Positions 1 through 8,096 of a stretch of 64,000 bases of DNA are shown here, piece by piece (positions within the stretch are counted from its first letter, which is position 1; every line of letters begins with the position of its first letter). The DNA is from Pseudomonas pseudonitroreducens (GTDB taxonomy: Bacteria > Pseudomonadota > Gammaproteobacteria > Pseudomonadales > Pseudomonadaceae): contig NZ_BQHJ01000003.1 of the NCBI RefSeq assembly GCF_021603645.1, positions 124,001 through 188,000 on the forward strand. The letters run 5' to 3'. Position numbers and translations under genes: made by a program. The notes under the pieces were generated by a model. That model made no database searches. It saw only the letters and a list, made by a program, of their open reading frames with translations, and was not told the origin of the DNA.

Positions 1-267
1 CACCTGGTCGCGGAAGTCGCCCAGCGCGGCGAACAGGCTCTGCGCGTAGTCCAGCACCCGTTCGCCCTTCTCGGTCAGGCGGAAGCCGCTCTTGCCGCGC
101 TCGCACAGGCGGTAACCCAGGCGTGTTTCGAGGCTGGCGATGTGTGTGCTGATGGTCGACTGGCCCATGCCCAGTTCGCCCTGGGCGGCAGAGAATCCGC
201 CGCAGCGCACCACACAGGCGAAGATGCGCAGCAGGCGCAGGTCGAGGTCGGAGACGTTGTGCAGCAT
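1..267 (-). CDS. LysR-family transcriptional regulator, N-terminal part
   Basis: Only the first 89 codons lie in the window; the gene runs off the left edge. The visible part is the LysR winged helix-turn-helix: residues about 8-65 include LRLLRIFACVVRCGGFSAAQ followed by QSTISTHIASLETRLGYRL and GFRLTEKGE, the usual DNA-binding signature. The ATG at 267 is the only in-frame methionine before the helix-turn-helix and matches the family's short N-terminus. The effector-binding domain is missing, so the regulon cannot be judged. The gene points away from the secreted-protein gene at 409, leaving a shared 141-bp intergenic region where it may act on itself or its neighbour. Confidence 0.88.
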   Translation of the reverse strand, partial: MLHNVSDLDLRLLRIFACVVRCGGFSAAQGELGMGQSTISTHIASLETRLGYRLCERGKSGFRLTEKGERVLDYAQSLFAALGDFRDQV

Positions 268-408
268 GGCGGTTTCGATCTGTGGCTGGCGATGTATTGG
301 GTTGATGACTTCGAAGGCTATCAATGTATCGCCGGGCTTGCCATGTGTGCCTGTCGTGGCGCTTCGGGCGCGTGCTAGAGTGCCCGGCCCTGTCCCGCGG
401 AGGTGATG

Positions 409-891
409 ATGTCCGTTCGCATGCCGGGCGCCGTGCTGGCGCTGCTGTTCTGCCTACCTTTGGTCGCTGGTGCCGCGCCGATGCACAGCCAGTTCCTGCC
501 GCCTGACGATGCCGGCTTGCGCCAGGGCGCGCCGGAGCAGCAGCAACTGCTGCAGGTCACCGAATACAGCGTGGTGCTGGGCAACCAGCGTCAGTCCAAC
601 CAGCAGCCGATCCCGATTACCACGCCGTCGCTGCTGCGCCTCAAGGGCAAGCCGCTGAACAAGGGCGCGCAGATCAGCCAGGTGGTCATCAGTTTCGATG
701 CCGAAGGCAAGAGCCTGAAGAAACCGGCCTACGACGAGAAGACCCGCGTACTCAGCCTGTACTACCCGCAGGCGGCTTATCCACAGCTGCTCGACCTGCT
801 GCGCAACGGTACTGTCTATGTGCAGTTCCTCACCTACGGCAACGGCCATATCTGGGCCGACCTGCATACCGGTGCGGTGCGTGCGCGTTGA
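409..891 (+). CDS. Conserved hypothetical secreted protein
   Basis: A 160-residue protein that I cannot assign to a characterised family. It opens with a typical signal peptide (hydrophobic VLALLFCLPLVAGAA, cleavage probably after residue 21), so it should be periplasmic. The mature part is rich in Gln and Leu, has no cysteine pairs and no obvious catalytic motif. There are three possible starts in a row (GTG 403, ATG 406, ATG 409). The GGAGG at 399-403 is correctly spaced only from the third, which was chosen. The following PA4642-family gene lies 98 bp downstream on the same strand, the order I recall from P. aeruginosa. Function unknown. Confidence 0.75.
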   Translation: MSVRMPGAVLALLFCLPLVAGAAPMHSQFLPPDDAGLRQGAPEQQQLLQVTEYSVVLGNQRQSNQQPIPITTPSLLRLKGKPLNKGAQISQVVISFDAEGKSLKKPAYDEKTRVLSLYYPQAAYPQLLDLLRNGTVYVQFLTYGNGHIWADLHTGAVRAR

Positions 892-989
892 GCCGCGCCC
901 GGCGCAGGGGTAAACTGCCCGACCCCTGGTGCCCGGCCTGAACCGTTGCCGGCCGCGATCCCCGAGACAGCCGTAGAGAGAAGCGAGCG

Positions 990-1277
990 ATGCGTAAAGA
1001 CAAGAAGCAGGTGATTGGCGAAGAGATCAACGACGACGCCATCAAGCTGTTCCTCGACGTGGAACCGGCCGACGACACCCCGGCATCCCTGCACAAGCTG
1101 GTCAAGGCCTACCGTGGCCTGCGCATCGACGACTTCGAGCGCTTCGTCGGCTTCTTCGTCGAAGCCGGTTACGACCTGTCTGCCAAGGACGCCCAGGGCC
1201 ACGACTTCATCGCCCTGATCCAGGACCAGCGCCAGGCCGAGCCGTACATCGCAGTGATCAAGGCCGCCCGCGGCTGA
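990..1277 (+). CDS. PA4642-family protein
   Basis: A 95-residue acidic cytoplasmic protein that I recognise as the PA4642 family, a small conserved pseudomonad protein of unknown function. Visible features are a short basic start (MRKDKKQ), no signal peptide or membrane segment, and a predicted mostly helical body with the phrases LRIDDFERFVGFFVEAGYDL and DFIALIQDQ. The ATG at 990 follows a purine-rich AGAGAGAAGCGAG. The gene ends 17 bp before a strong intrinsic terminator, so it ends its transcription unit. No function is proposed. Confidence 0.85.
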   Translation: MRKDKKQVIGEEINDDAIKLFLDVEPADDTPASLHKLVKAYRGLRIDDFERFVGFFVEAGYDLSAKDAQGHDFIALIQDQRQAEPYIAVIKAARG

Positions 1278-1293
1278 TCGCATCGAGTCGCTG

Positions 1294-1319
1294 AAAAGCC
1301 CGCCTTGTGCGGGCTTTTT
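1294..1319 (+). terminator. Intrinsic terminator after the PA4642-family gene
   Basis: AAAAGCCCGC and GCGGGCTTTTT form a 10-bp stem around a short TTGT loop, ending in a run of five T. It lies 17 bp after the stop codon at 1277. Confidence 0.85.
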
Positions 1320-1348
1320 CGTTTGAGGGCGAGCAGGAAGCATGCCTT

Positions 1349-1430
1349 GTAGGATGGCGTGGAGCGCAGCGATACCCATCGATCCCATGCAGCGCACAGC
1401 ATGGGTATCGCTGCGCTCCACCCATCCTAC
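1349..1430. repeat. REP-type inverted repeat, family A
   Basis: GTAGGATGG at the left and CCATCCTAC at the right flank two inverted copies of a GAGCGCAGCGATACCCAT core. Other copies are at 12865-12899 (shortened), 33500-33581, 59047-59127 and 63915-63997. This is the layout of a paired REP (REPIN) element, always between genes. Confidence 0.85.
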
Positions 1431-1510
1431 GAAGAGGTACGTCGGACACCTCGTCGAATCCCCGCCTAGACTTCTCCGAAGAACGATAACGACAAGGCGA
1501 GGACGAAGCC

Positions 1511-1915
1511 GTGCAAGTACAGCCCTATCTGTTTTTCCATGGTCGTGCCGATGAGGCCATTGCCTTCTACCAACGTGCGGTGGGTGCCCAGCTCGGCGCG
1601 CTGATGCGCTTTGAAGAGGCGCCGGGGCCCTCGCCGGTGCCCGACGGCTGGCTGGACAAGGTGATGCACGCCAGCCTGCAGATCGGCGAGACAGAAGTTT
1701 TCCTGTCCGACGGTCGCGGTGAGCACAACGCCGCGTTCAATGGCTTCTCCCTGCACCTGACGCTGCGCAGCGTGGTGGCGGCGGAGCAGGCATTCGCTGC
1801 CCTGGCGGAGGAGGGGCGGGTAGAGATGCCGCTGGAAAAGACCTTCTGGGCGCAACGCTTCGGCATGCTCACCGATCGCTTCGGGGTGGGCTGGATGGTC
1901 AGCTGCCACGGCTAG
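1511..1915 (+). CDS. PhnB-like VOC-fold protein
   Basis: A 134-residue protein of the vicinal oxygen chelate (glyoxalase/PhnB-like) superfamily. It begins QVQPYLFFHGRADEAIAFYQ, the usual opening strand and helix of PhnB-type proteins, and later has LQIGETEVFLSDG and a C-terminal FGMLTDRFGVGWMV that closes the fold. Such proteins usually bind a small molecule or metal as dimers; the actual ligand is unknown and the classic metal residues are not evident. The start is a GTG at 1511 preceded by AAGGCGAGGA; no better ATG lies upstream. It converges on mqo with a shared bidirectional terminator. Confidence 0.85.
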   Translation: MQVQPYLFFHGRADEAIAFYQRAVGAQLGALMRFEEAPGPSPVPDGWLDKVMHASLQIGETEVFLSDGRGEHNAAFNGFSLHLTLRSVVAAEQAFAALAEEGRVEMPLEKTFWAQRFGMLTDRFGVGWMVSCHG

Positions 1916-1927
1916 GCTGCGGAAACG

Positions 1928-1955
1928 AAAAAGCCCGCCGGATGGCGGGCTTTTT
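1928..1955. terminator. Bidirectional terminator between the VOC gene and mqo
   Basis: AAAAAGCCCGCC and GGCGGGCTTTTT make a 12-bp stem with A and T tracts on the two sides, so it can end transcription from both converging genes. Confidence 0.88.
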
Positions 1956-1969
1956 CATGAGCGCGAGGC

Positions 1970-3463
1970 TCAGGACGCGGCGACGATCTGCAGGCGGTCG
2001 GCGGTCATCTGGTTGACTTCGCGGTACACCGCGGCGTCGGTTTCCAGTTGCTTCTCGCGGGCCGGGAAGATCTCCTTGAGCTTCGTGGTCCACTCGGCCG
2101 ACTGGTAGCGCTCGGGGAAGCAGCGCTCCAGCAGGCCCAGCATGATCGACACGGTCACCGAGGCGCCCGGCGAGGCGCCGAGCAGGGCGGCGATGCTGCC
2201 GTCCTGGGCCGCCACCAGTTCGGTGCCGAACTGCAGGATGCCGCCTTTCTTCGGGTCTTTCTTGATGATCTGCACGCGCTGGCCGGCGGTTTCGAGGCGC
2301 CAGTCGGCCGGGTTCAGTTCCGGGTAGAACTTGCGCAGGGCTTCGATACGTTGGTCCATGGACTGCATGACTTCCTTCACCAGGTAGCGGGTGAGGTCCA
2401 TGTTGTCGCGGGCCACGGCAAGCATCGGCAGCAGGTTGCTGGTGCGCACCGAGAGCGGCAGGTCGAGGAACGAGCCGTGGCGCAGGAACTTGGTGGAGAA
2501 GCCGGCGTACGGGCCGAACAGCAGGGAGGTCTTGCCCTCGACTACGCGGGTGTCCAGGTGCGGCACGGACATCGGCGGGGCGCCCACTTCGGCCTGGCTG
2601 TAGACCTTGGCCTGGTGCTGCTTGACCACTTCCGGGTTGTCGCAACGCAGCCACTGGCCGCTTACCGGGAAGCCGCCGAAGCCTTTGCTTTCCGGGATGC
2701 CGGACATCTGCAGCAGCGGCAGCGCGCCGCCGCCGGCGCCGAGGAAGACGAACTTCGCCTTGACCTTGCGGGCGTCGCCGGTCTGGGTGTTCTTGATGTC
2801 CACCAGCCAGCCGTCGCCGCTGCGCTCGAGGCCGACCACTTTCTGGAAGTAGCGGACGTCGCTGCCTTCGCGGCTGGAGAGATAGCCCAGCAGCTGGTTG
2901 GTCAGGGCGCCGAAGTTGACGTCGGTGCCGCTTTCCACACGGGTCATCGCGACCTGCTCGTCGGCCGGGCGGCCGGGAATGGTCAGCGGGGCCCAGTCGG
3001 CGATCTTCGCGCGGTCCTCGGTGTATTCCATCGAGGCGAAGGCATGGTGCTGGCTGAGCAGCTCATGGCGCTTCTTCAGGAAGGGAATGTCCTTGCCACG
3101 CACGAAGCTCATGTGCGGAACGGGATTGATGAAGTTGCGCGGCGCGCCGAAGGCGTCCTTCCCGGTCAGGTAGGCCCAGAATTGCTTGGACACCTCGAAC
3201 TGGGCGTTGATGTTCACCGCCTTCTTGATGTCGATCGAGCCGTCGGCGGCCTGCGGGGTGTAGTTCAGCTCGCAGAGGCCGGCGTGACCGGTGCCGGCGT
3301 TGTTCCACGGGTTGGAACTCTCGATGGCTCCGGATTCCTGCAGTTCGACGATCTCGAGCTTGACGCCCGGGTCGACTTCCTTGAGCAGGACAGCCAGGGT
3401 TGCGCTCATGATGCCGGCGCCGACCAGCAGCACGTCCATCGATTCGATTTCGTTCTGCGCCAT
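1970..3463 (-). CDS. mqo: Malate:quinone oxidoreductase
   Basis: A 497-residue FAD enzyme that oxidises malate to oxaloacetate and passes electrons to the quinone pool at the cytoplasmic face of the inner membrane, replacing or complementing NAD malate dehydrogenase in the TCA cycle. The FAD-binding start [18 protein letters not shown] is at residues 10-27, followed by the Mqo signatures [20 protein letters not shown] and, near the end, [16 protein letters not shown]. Length is normal for Mqo. The ATG at 3463 leaves a short polar N-terminus. P. aeruginosa has two mqo genes; from context (beside the PA4642-type gene and yajG) this would correspond to mqoB. It has an unusually long, 800-bp upstream region. 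Confidence 0.95.
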   Translation of the reverse strand: MAQNEIESMDVLLVGAGIMSATLAVLLKEVDPGVKLEIVELQESGAIESSNPWNNAGTGHAGLCELNYTPQAADGSIDIKKAVNINAQFEVSKQFWAYLTGKDAFGAPRNFINPVPHMSFVRGKDIPFLKKRHELLSQHHAFASMEYTEDRAKIADWAPLTIPGRPADEQVAMTRVESGTDVNFGALTNQLLGYLSSREGSDVRYFQKVVGLERSGDGWLVDIKNTQTGDARKVKAKFVFLGAGGGALPLLQMSGIPESKGFGGFPVSGQWLRCDNPEVVKQHQAKVYSQAEVGAPPMSVPHLDTRVVEGKTSLLFGPYAGFSTKFLRHGSFLDLPLSVRTSNLLPMLAVARDNMDLTRYLVKEVMQSMDQRIEALRKFYPELNPADWRLETAGQRVQIIKKDPKKGGILQFGTELVAAQDGSIAALLGASPGASVTVSIMLGLLERCFPERYQSAEWTTKLKEIFPAREKQLETDAAVYREVNQMTADRLQIVAAS

Positions 3464-4265
3464 TAACGCGTCTCCAAAACTATCAGCAGCCAGTTGTGAC
3501 AGGGGCCTTGCGCTCGTTGCGCGAAAGCCGCATGTCCGAATTCTTCTCAGGTCGCCAGGGACCTATCGCGGAATGTCTCGGGCCGGGATCGGAGGAGGGG
3601 AAAAGCGCACCTTCTCGGCAATCCACGGATAGACGAAGTCTCCGCAAGTGCATCCGGGAGTGGCGCTCAGGCGCGGCTTCCGGTGCCGAAAAAGCGATTC
3701 AGTGCTGCGGGGTCAGACGTCAATGGTGCTACCAACGCAAAACTCTTCATTGCTCGCCACACTCTCGTGAAGTAGTGAAAAACCTTCGATCACGCTCTTT
3801 TGGAGGCGTGAAGCTCAAAGGGGATCGTCGTCGCGGGCCGGTCCGGTCTCCGTGCGGAGGGGGCGGCTGCATCCTTGCCAAGTTCTGCGCAACGAACGTA
3901 CAAAGCGCGACGGCCAGTGACCGAGGCGAGTGGCGACTCTCTTTGAGGGGTGGCAGAGGCGAGACACGGTGTGTCGGCATCGTGCGGGGCCCGACCAGGA
4001 GGCGTCCTTATAATCGGGGGGCGATTATAACGGCGAAACACAAAAAAAAGCTCTGCACCTTAGACTTTTTTCCTAGTGTGTACCCCTTGATTTGCCATTT
4101 GTGCCCCCTCCCGGTGCGTCTTGCCTGGAGACGGGTCAAGGCGGCCGATCGACGCGTGGCGAGGGAACCCTGAGAACGGGTTCCGCGTCCAATGGCCAAG
4201 CGCTATCTGCCCGCGCTGCCCGCCGGTATACTGCCGGCCATCGCTTACCCCATGGAGAGATGAGC
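3464..4265. other. Gene-free 800-bp region between mqo and yajG
   Basis: No convincing coding frame is seen on either strand; the longest frames lack Pseudomonas codon bias and any recognisable motif. The right part is AT-rich (A8 tract at 4042-4049, TAGACTTTTTTCC at 4061-4073). It contains the inverted TATAAT pair described separately. It must carry the mqo and yajG promoters and could also hide a small RNA. Confidence 0.5.
4008..4030. promoter_or_regulatory. Inverted repeat with two opposed TATAAT boxes
   Basis: TTATAATCG (4008-4016) and CGATTATAA (4022-4030) form a perfect 9-bp inverted repeat around GGGGG. Each arm contains a consensus -10 box, one per strand (TATAAT 4009-4014 on plus, 4029-4024 on minus), so RNA could start a few bases apart toward yajG and toward mqo. 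No good -35 box is visible on either side, so an operator is also possible. Confidence 0.45.
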
Positions 4266-4853
4266 ATGCTGCCTCGCCTGTTGCTCGGCTTTATTGCTGC
4301 CGCCAGCCTGACCTTGACCGGCTGCGCCCTCAGCCCGCAACAACTCAACCCGACCCCCGAGTTCAAGGGGCCGGTCGCTGCCGTTGGCCAGGGCCAGCCG
4401 GTAGTGGTGAAAGTCGTCGACGGTCGCCCGAGCACCGCGCTGGGTACCCGTGGTGGCCTGTATTCGGAAACCAGCCAGCTGACCGTGCGCAGCGAGGACG
4501 TGATTCCCAAGCTGCAGCTGCAGGCTGAAACCGCCGTGCGCCTGCTGGGCTTCACCCCGTCGGCCAATGCCTATAACGCGCCGCAACTGACCCTGACCCT
4601 GGCCGAGCTGAAGTACCAGTCGCCCAAGGAAGGCATGTACGTGACCGAGGCGGACATCGGCGCCACCTTCCGCGCTGACGTGCAGAGCGGCACCCGTCGC
4701 TACAGCGGTCGTTATGGCGCCTCGACCAACCAGCGCTTCGGCATGGCGCCCAACGAGGCAACCAATACCAAGCTGGTGAGCGAAGTGCTCAGCGATGCGC
4801 TGACCCGCGTGTTCAAGGACCCGACCATCGGCCAGACGCTGAACCAGCGCTGA
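4266..4853 (+). CDS. yajG: YajG-family lipoprotein
   Basis: A 195-residue lipoprotein of the YajG family. The signal peptide carries the lipobox LTGC (Cys about 20), and Ser-independent sorting to the outer membrane is likely. The mature part has the family phrases VVVKVVDGRPSTALGTRGG and LTVRSEDVIPKLQLQ and a C-terminal LSDALTRVFKDP. The role of YajG is not known beyond being an envelope lipoprotein. GGAG at 4254-4257 sits 8 bp before the ATG at 4266 but only 2 bp before the ATG at 4260, which decides the start. A strong terminator follows at 4868. Confidence 0.9.
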   Translation: MLPRLLLGFIAAASLTLTGCALSPQQLNPTPEFKGPVAAVGQGQPVVVKVVDGRPSTALGTRGGLYSETSQLTVRSEDVIPKLQLQAETAVRLLGFTPSANAYNAPQLTLTLAELKYQSPKEGMYVTEADIGATFRADVQSGTRRYSGRYGASTNQRFGMAPNEATNTKLVSEVLSDALTRVFKDPTIGQTLNQR

Positions 4854-4867
4854 TTGAGGCGGCAATG

Positions 4868-4895
4868 AAAAAGCCCGGCATCTGCCGGGCTTTTT
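4868..4895. terminator. Bidirectional terminator after yajG
   Basis: AAAAAGCCCGGCA and TGCCGGGCTTTTT form a 13-bp stem around a two-base loop, serving yajG and the converging small gene that ends at 4917. Confidence 0.88.
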
Positions 4896-4916
4896 CGTGG
4901 GCGGCCGAGCGGCGGA

Positions 4917-5123
4917 TCAGGCGGCCTGGTGGTACGGGTCGACCTCGACCAGGCGCACGCGCTCGTCGGCTTCCGGCAGGTCCAGGTGCTCGTGGCCACA
5001 GGCCTGGGTGTAGACCAGCCAGTGGTCATCCTGGACGTTGAACGAGAGTTCGGTGACGACAGCTTCGATTTCTTCCAGGTGTTCGATCAGGTACGCGTTT
5101 TCGTGGGGGACGATTTCGAGCAT
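4917..5123 (-). CDS. Small conserved acidic protein
   Basis: A 68-residue strongly acidic protein with no signal peptide or membrane helix. It begins MLEIVPHENAYLIEHLEEIEA and ends EVDPYHQAA; a single Cys-Gly-His (QACGHEHLDL) sits in the middle. I do not recognise a named domain. The start at 5123 is fixed by a good AAGGAG seven bases upstream on the minus strand; the longer open frame to 5177 lacks this. It converges with yajG. Function unknown. Confidence 0.75.
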   Translation of the reverse strand: MLEIVPHENAYLIEHLEEIEAVVTELSFNVQDDHWLVYTQACGHEHLDLPEADERVRLVEVDPYHQAA

Positions 5124-5386
5124 GGCGAATCTCCTTGGCGAAAGACTTCGATTGGCAGAATTCAATAAAGCCAGCAACGTGCCAAAGCGCGGGAGAGGTC
5201 TTAGACCATTTCTCGATAACTTTTACGCTCGTCGTAAATAAGCGTTACGTGCTGGCTGCGATACAGGGCCAGGGGATAAAATGCGCGACGATTGTTTCTC
5301 ATCCATGACGGGCCATGCCCGTTCGTCCAGACTGACCCCGCTTTGCTTCGAAGTCGTTGGCGTGCAGTTCTGAAGCGGAGGTTGTG

Positions 5387-5671
5387 ATGTCGCTGCAGGC
5401 GCTCTGGAGTCTCTTCCAGGCCCATCCCGGTCGTATCGTGAACGACCTGGCCCTGTTCTTCGCCCTGGCCGGAGGCTGGCTGCTGCTGGCGACCCGTCGC
5501 CGTGAACGCCTCGCCCTGGCGCGCCTGGCCGCCGAGAGCGAAATTGCCCCGGTGCCGCTGGACAGTGTCGAGCCCACTGCGCGGATGAACCGTTTCTTCT
5601 ACCGTTTCGGCTTTGCCTGCATGACCTTGGCGCTGGCCGTGAGCTGGTACAGCACGCAGCTCGGTCAGTAA
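5387..5671 (+). CDS. Small two-helix membrane protein
   Basis: A 94-residue protein with two likely membrane helices: DLALFFALAGGWLLLAT (about residues 19-35) and a C-terminal FGFACMTLALAVSWYST (about 73-89). Between them is a charged, basic stretch (RRRERLALARLAAESE) and a short proline-containing loop. No known family is recognised. GCGGAGG at 5375-5381 selects the ATG at 5387 over the upstream in-frame ATG at 5357. It is a single gene, ending at a bidirectional terminator shared with the acyltransferase gene. Probable inner-membrane location; function unknown. Confidence 0.72.
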   Translation: MSLQALWSLFQAHPGRIVNDLALFFALAGGWLLLATRRRERLALARLAAESEIAPVPLDSVEPTARMNRFFYRFGFACMTLALAVSWYSTQLGQ

Positions 5672-5682
5672 TGGCTGGAACG

Positions 5683-5709
5683 AAAAAGGCGCCCGAGGGC
5701 GCCTTTTTT
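5683..5709. terminator. Bidirectional terminator, 5.7 kb
   Basis: AAAAAGGCGCCC and GGGCGCCTTTTTT form a 12-bp stem with a two-base loop. It separates the two-helix protein from the converging acyltransferase, whose stop codon touches the T run. Confidence 0.88.
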
Positions 5710-6869
5710 CATGCCTGTTGCTTGAGCCGATACTGGTTCAGCACCGGGTTGGCGTATTGCAGGATCAAGTGGCCGCGCTGCTCCACGGGGCATTCGCCGA
5801 GGCGACGCTCCCATTCGGTGCGCGCACGCTGCAGTTCCTCGGCCTTGAACAGGGTCTCGGCACGCGGCACGTTCAGTGCGGCGTCGCGCAGCTCGGAGGC
5901 CTCGTAGGCCAGGTAATGCACCGGGAACAGCCGGTAGTTGCCGAGGATCTGCCGGTCCAGCTCGGCGGCGAGCTGCTTGGCGTCGGCGAAGTCGCCGCTG
6001 ATCTCCTCGCCGAAGTTGATGTGCACCCGGCCCTTGTAGCCGGTGATGCCCTGCACGATGCTGCGGTCGTCCTCGCCTGGTGCCTTGCGGTACTCGCCGG
6101 TGGTGGCGCGGGTGAACAGCTCGCGGGCCTTGGCGGCGTCGCAGGGGTCGTATTCGTAGCTGATGGACACCGGGATCAGGTGCAACTGGCGGATCACCTC
6201 GGCGAACGGCTCATCCTTGCGGCTCATGTGGAACATCTTGAGGATCGCCGAATCGGTGCGGTCGTTACCGTCCTTGGCGCGGCCTTCGGCCTGGGCGATC
6301 CAGATCGACTGGACGTCCTGGCAGATCGAGTGATTGATGTAGGCCGAGAGGTTCTGGTACGCCGCCAGCTTCTCGCGTCGGCCGCTGATGGAGCGGTGCA
6401 CGATGAAGCTCTTGTTCAGGCGCATCAGGTCGCTGACGAAGGGCTTCTGCAGCAGGTTGTCGCCGATGGCGATGCGCGGCGTCGGCAGCTTTGCATGGAA
6501 GATCGCATAGTTGCAGAAGGCCGGATCCATCACGATGTCGCGGTGGTTGGCGATGAACAGGTAGGCGCGGCCGGACTTCAGGCGCTCGACGCCCGAATAG
6601 GTGACGCCGTCGGTGGCGTGCTCGATGGTCCGGTCGACGTAGGGCTCGAACTTGTCCTGCAGCGCGACGACGCTGCGGATGCCGGTCACTTCGCGGGCCA
6701 GCCGATGGGCTATAAGTGGTCTGAGCAGCCAGCCGAACGGACCGGACAGACGCGGGAAACGGTAACGCGCCAGCGCGCCGAGGAAGGCGTCATCGCTCAG
6801 CAGGCGCTGCAGGACAGCCGGGACTTCGGCGTCGTTGTACGGTCGGATGGCTTCGAACTCGCCCATCAT
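5709..6869 (-). CDS. PlsC-type 1-acylglycerol-3-phosphate acyltransferase-like protein
   Basis: A 386-residue member of the PlsC/LPLAT acyltransferase superfamily, which transfers acyl chains to lysophospholipids or glycerol phosphate at the inner membrane. The HX4D catalytic motif appears as NHRDIVMD near residue 125; an EGRAKDG segment near 220 stands where PlsC has EGTR, a variant form. It is longer than E. coli PlsC (245 aa), with an N-terminal extension and a C-terminal tail ending VLNQYRLKQQA, so the substrate may differ. The ATG pair at 6869/6866 follows GAGAG; the longer frame to 6959 reads through the likely promoter region. It is transcribed away from the CPXCG operon. Confidence 0.85.
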   Translation of the reverse strand: MMGEFEAIRPYNDAEVPAVLQRLLSDDAFLGALARYRFPRLSGPFGWLLRPLIAHRLAREVTGIRSVVALQDKFEPYVDRTIEHATDGVTYSGVERLKSGRAYLFIANHRDIVMDPAFCNYAIFHAKLPTPRIAIGDNLLQKPFVSDLMRLNKSFIVHRSISGRREKLAAYQNLSAYINHSICQDVQSIWIAQAEGRAKDGNDRTDSAILKMFHMSRKDEPFAEVIRQLHLIPVSISYEYDPCDAAKARELFTRATTGEYRKAPGEDDRSIVQGITGYKGRVHINFGEEISGDFADAKQLAAELDRQILGNYRLFPVHYLAYEASELRDAALNVPRAETLFKAEELQRARTEWERRLGECPVEQRGHLILQYANPVLNQYRLKQQA

Positions 6870-6975
6870 GCTCTCTATGAATGCTTGGGGTATCACGGGG
6901 CGGGCCGCGAATAGACGGCCCGGAAGGGTATGCCGCCGACTCACCGGCCAGGCGGGCACCCAAAAAGACCGCGCG

Positions 6976-6981
6976 ATTATA
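6976..6981 (-). promoter_or_regulatory. Candidate -10 box for the acyltransferase gene
   Basis: TATAAT on the minus strand, followed by CGCGCGG. It lies 107 bp upstream of the chosen start at 6869 and inside the 137-bp divergent region shared with the CPXCG gene. No clear -35 is seen. Confidence 0.35.
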
Positions 6982-7006
6982 AACGGAAGTCACGGGGGAA
7001 CCAGCG

Positions 7007-7189
7007 ATGCTCGAAAGTCAGGCGTATTCCTGCCCCTATTGCGGCGAGCCGGCCGAGGCCGTGCTCGACCTCTTCGGGGGCGACCAGAGCTACTATGAAG
7101 ATTGCCCGGTGTGTTGCCGGCCGATCCTGTTCCAGCTCCATACCGACGGTGTGGACTGGACCCTGGAAGTCCAGCGCGAGGACGATTGA
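7007..7189 (+). CDS. CPXCG-motif cysteine-rich protein
   Basis: A 60-residue protein with two zinc-knuckle halves: CPYCG at residues 9-13 and CPVCC at about 33-37, the signature of the CPXCG-motif small proteins. The remainder is acidic and ends LEVQREDD. It probably binds one zinc ion; what it does is unknown. The ATG at 7007 follows GGGGGAACC. The stop overlaps the start of the next gene (TGATG at 7187-7191), so it is translationally coupled to the DUF2007 protein and is the first gene of a three-gene operon with the SRAP-like gene. Confidence 0.88.
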   Translation: MLESQAYSCPYCGEPAEAVLDLFGGDQSYYEDCPVCCRPILFQLHTDGVDWTLEVQREDD

Positions 7190-7455
7190 TGCAGCGAATC
7201 TACGAACCCGCCGACCTGATCGAAGCCGAATTGCTGGGCGGCATGCTGGCCAACGAGGGCATTTCGTCGCACCTGGGCGGGCGCCACCTGGTCGGCGGCA
7301 TCGGCGAGTTGCCGGGCATGGGCCTGCTGCACCTGTGGGTGGAGGACGAGATGGCCGAGCGGGCGCGCGAGCTGATCGCCGCGTACAATGCCGCGCAACC
7401 CCTGCCGGGTTCCTTCGACGATCACGAGGGCGGCCCTGGCGTCCTGCTTTGCTGA
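7189..7455 (+). CDS. DUF2007 domain protein
   Basis: An 88-residue protein with the DUF2007 (putative signal-transducing) pattern: an opening MQRIYEPADLIEAELLGGML and a conserved LHLWVEDEMAERARELIA toward the end, a small alpha-beta fold related to PII-like proteins. It has no signal peptide or membrane segment. It starts by a one-base overlap with the CPXCG gene and is followed after 19 bp by the SRAP-like gene, so all three should share one messenger. The biochemical role of DUF2007 is unknown. Confidence 0.85.
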   Translation: MQRIYEPADLIEAELLGGMLANEGISSHLGGRHLVGGIGELPGMGLLHLWVEDEMAERARELIAAYNAAQPLPGSFDDHEGGPGVLLC

Positions 7456-7474
7456 ATCCCGCCAACGAGTCCCG

Positions 7475-8086
7475 ATGACCAGCCGCTACGCCCTGTTCCG
7501 CTGGAACCGCGAGCTTGCCGACAGCGCCGGCTTTCCGGCTGACCTGCAGCCAAACTGGAACCTCGCACCCGGTGCGCGGGTGCTGATGCTGCGCGAGGAG
7601 AACGGCACGCGCCATGCCGACCTTGCACGCTGGGGCCTGACGCCGGCCTGGCTGAAGGACCTGTCGCGCACTCCCGCCCATGCGCGTACCGAAACCATTG
7701 CTGAACAGCCGATGTTCTGCGACGCCTTCGCCCAGCGCCGCTGCCTGCTGCCGGCCAACGGCTTCTACGAGTGGCGCGGTGTGCGCAAGCGCCCGCATTG
7801 GGTTTCCGGCGGCGGACTGATCTGTTTCGCGGGCGTGTGGGAGGCCTACCCGGTGGAAGGCCACACCTATTACAGCGTCGCGATGCTGACCCAGGAGGCT
7901 GGCGGGATGCGGCGTCCGCTGATCCTCGATGTCGCCGAGCAGGCGCAGTGGCTGTCGAACGAGACCGGGACGGCGCGGCTGATGGAATTGCTGTTGCTGC
8001 CCCAGGCGCGGTTGCGCGAGCAGGCGCTGGCGCACTTCGTCAACGACCCAACCTGCAATGGGCCGGAGTGCCTGACGCCTGCTTGA
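7475..8086 (+). CDS. SRAP (YedK/HMCES)-like protein lacking the catalytic cysteine
   Basis: A 203-residue protein of the SRAP family, whose active members (YedK, HMCES) crosslink to abasic sites in single-stranded DNA through Cys2. The fold signatures remain: WNLAPG (residues 28-33), RWGLTPAWL (52-60), RRCLLPANGFYEW (88-100) and RRPLIL (146-151). The active site does not: the N-terminus is MTSR instead of MCGR, the Asn of the NAR motif is His69, and the His of the HDRRPL motif is Gly144; only Glu99 is kept. It probably cannot form the thiazolidine crosslink but may still bind DNA. Third gene of the CPXCG-DUF2007 operon. Confidence 0.85.
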   Translation: MTSRYALFRWNRELADSAGFPADLQPNWNLAPGARVLMLREENGTRHADLARWGLTPAWLKDLSRTPAHARTETIAEQPMFCDAFAQRRCLLPANGFYEWRGVRKRPHWVSGGGLICFAGVWEAYPVEGHTYYSVAMLTQEAGGMRRPLILDVAEQAQWLSNETGTARLMELLLLPQARLREQALAHFVNDPTCNGPECLTPA

Positions 8087-8096
8087 GAGCATTCCC

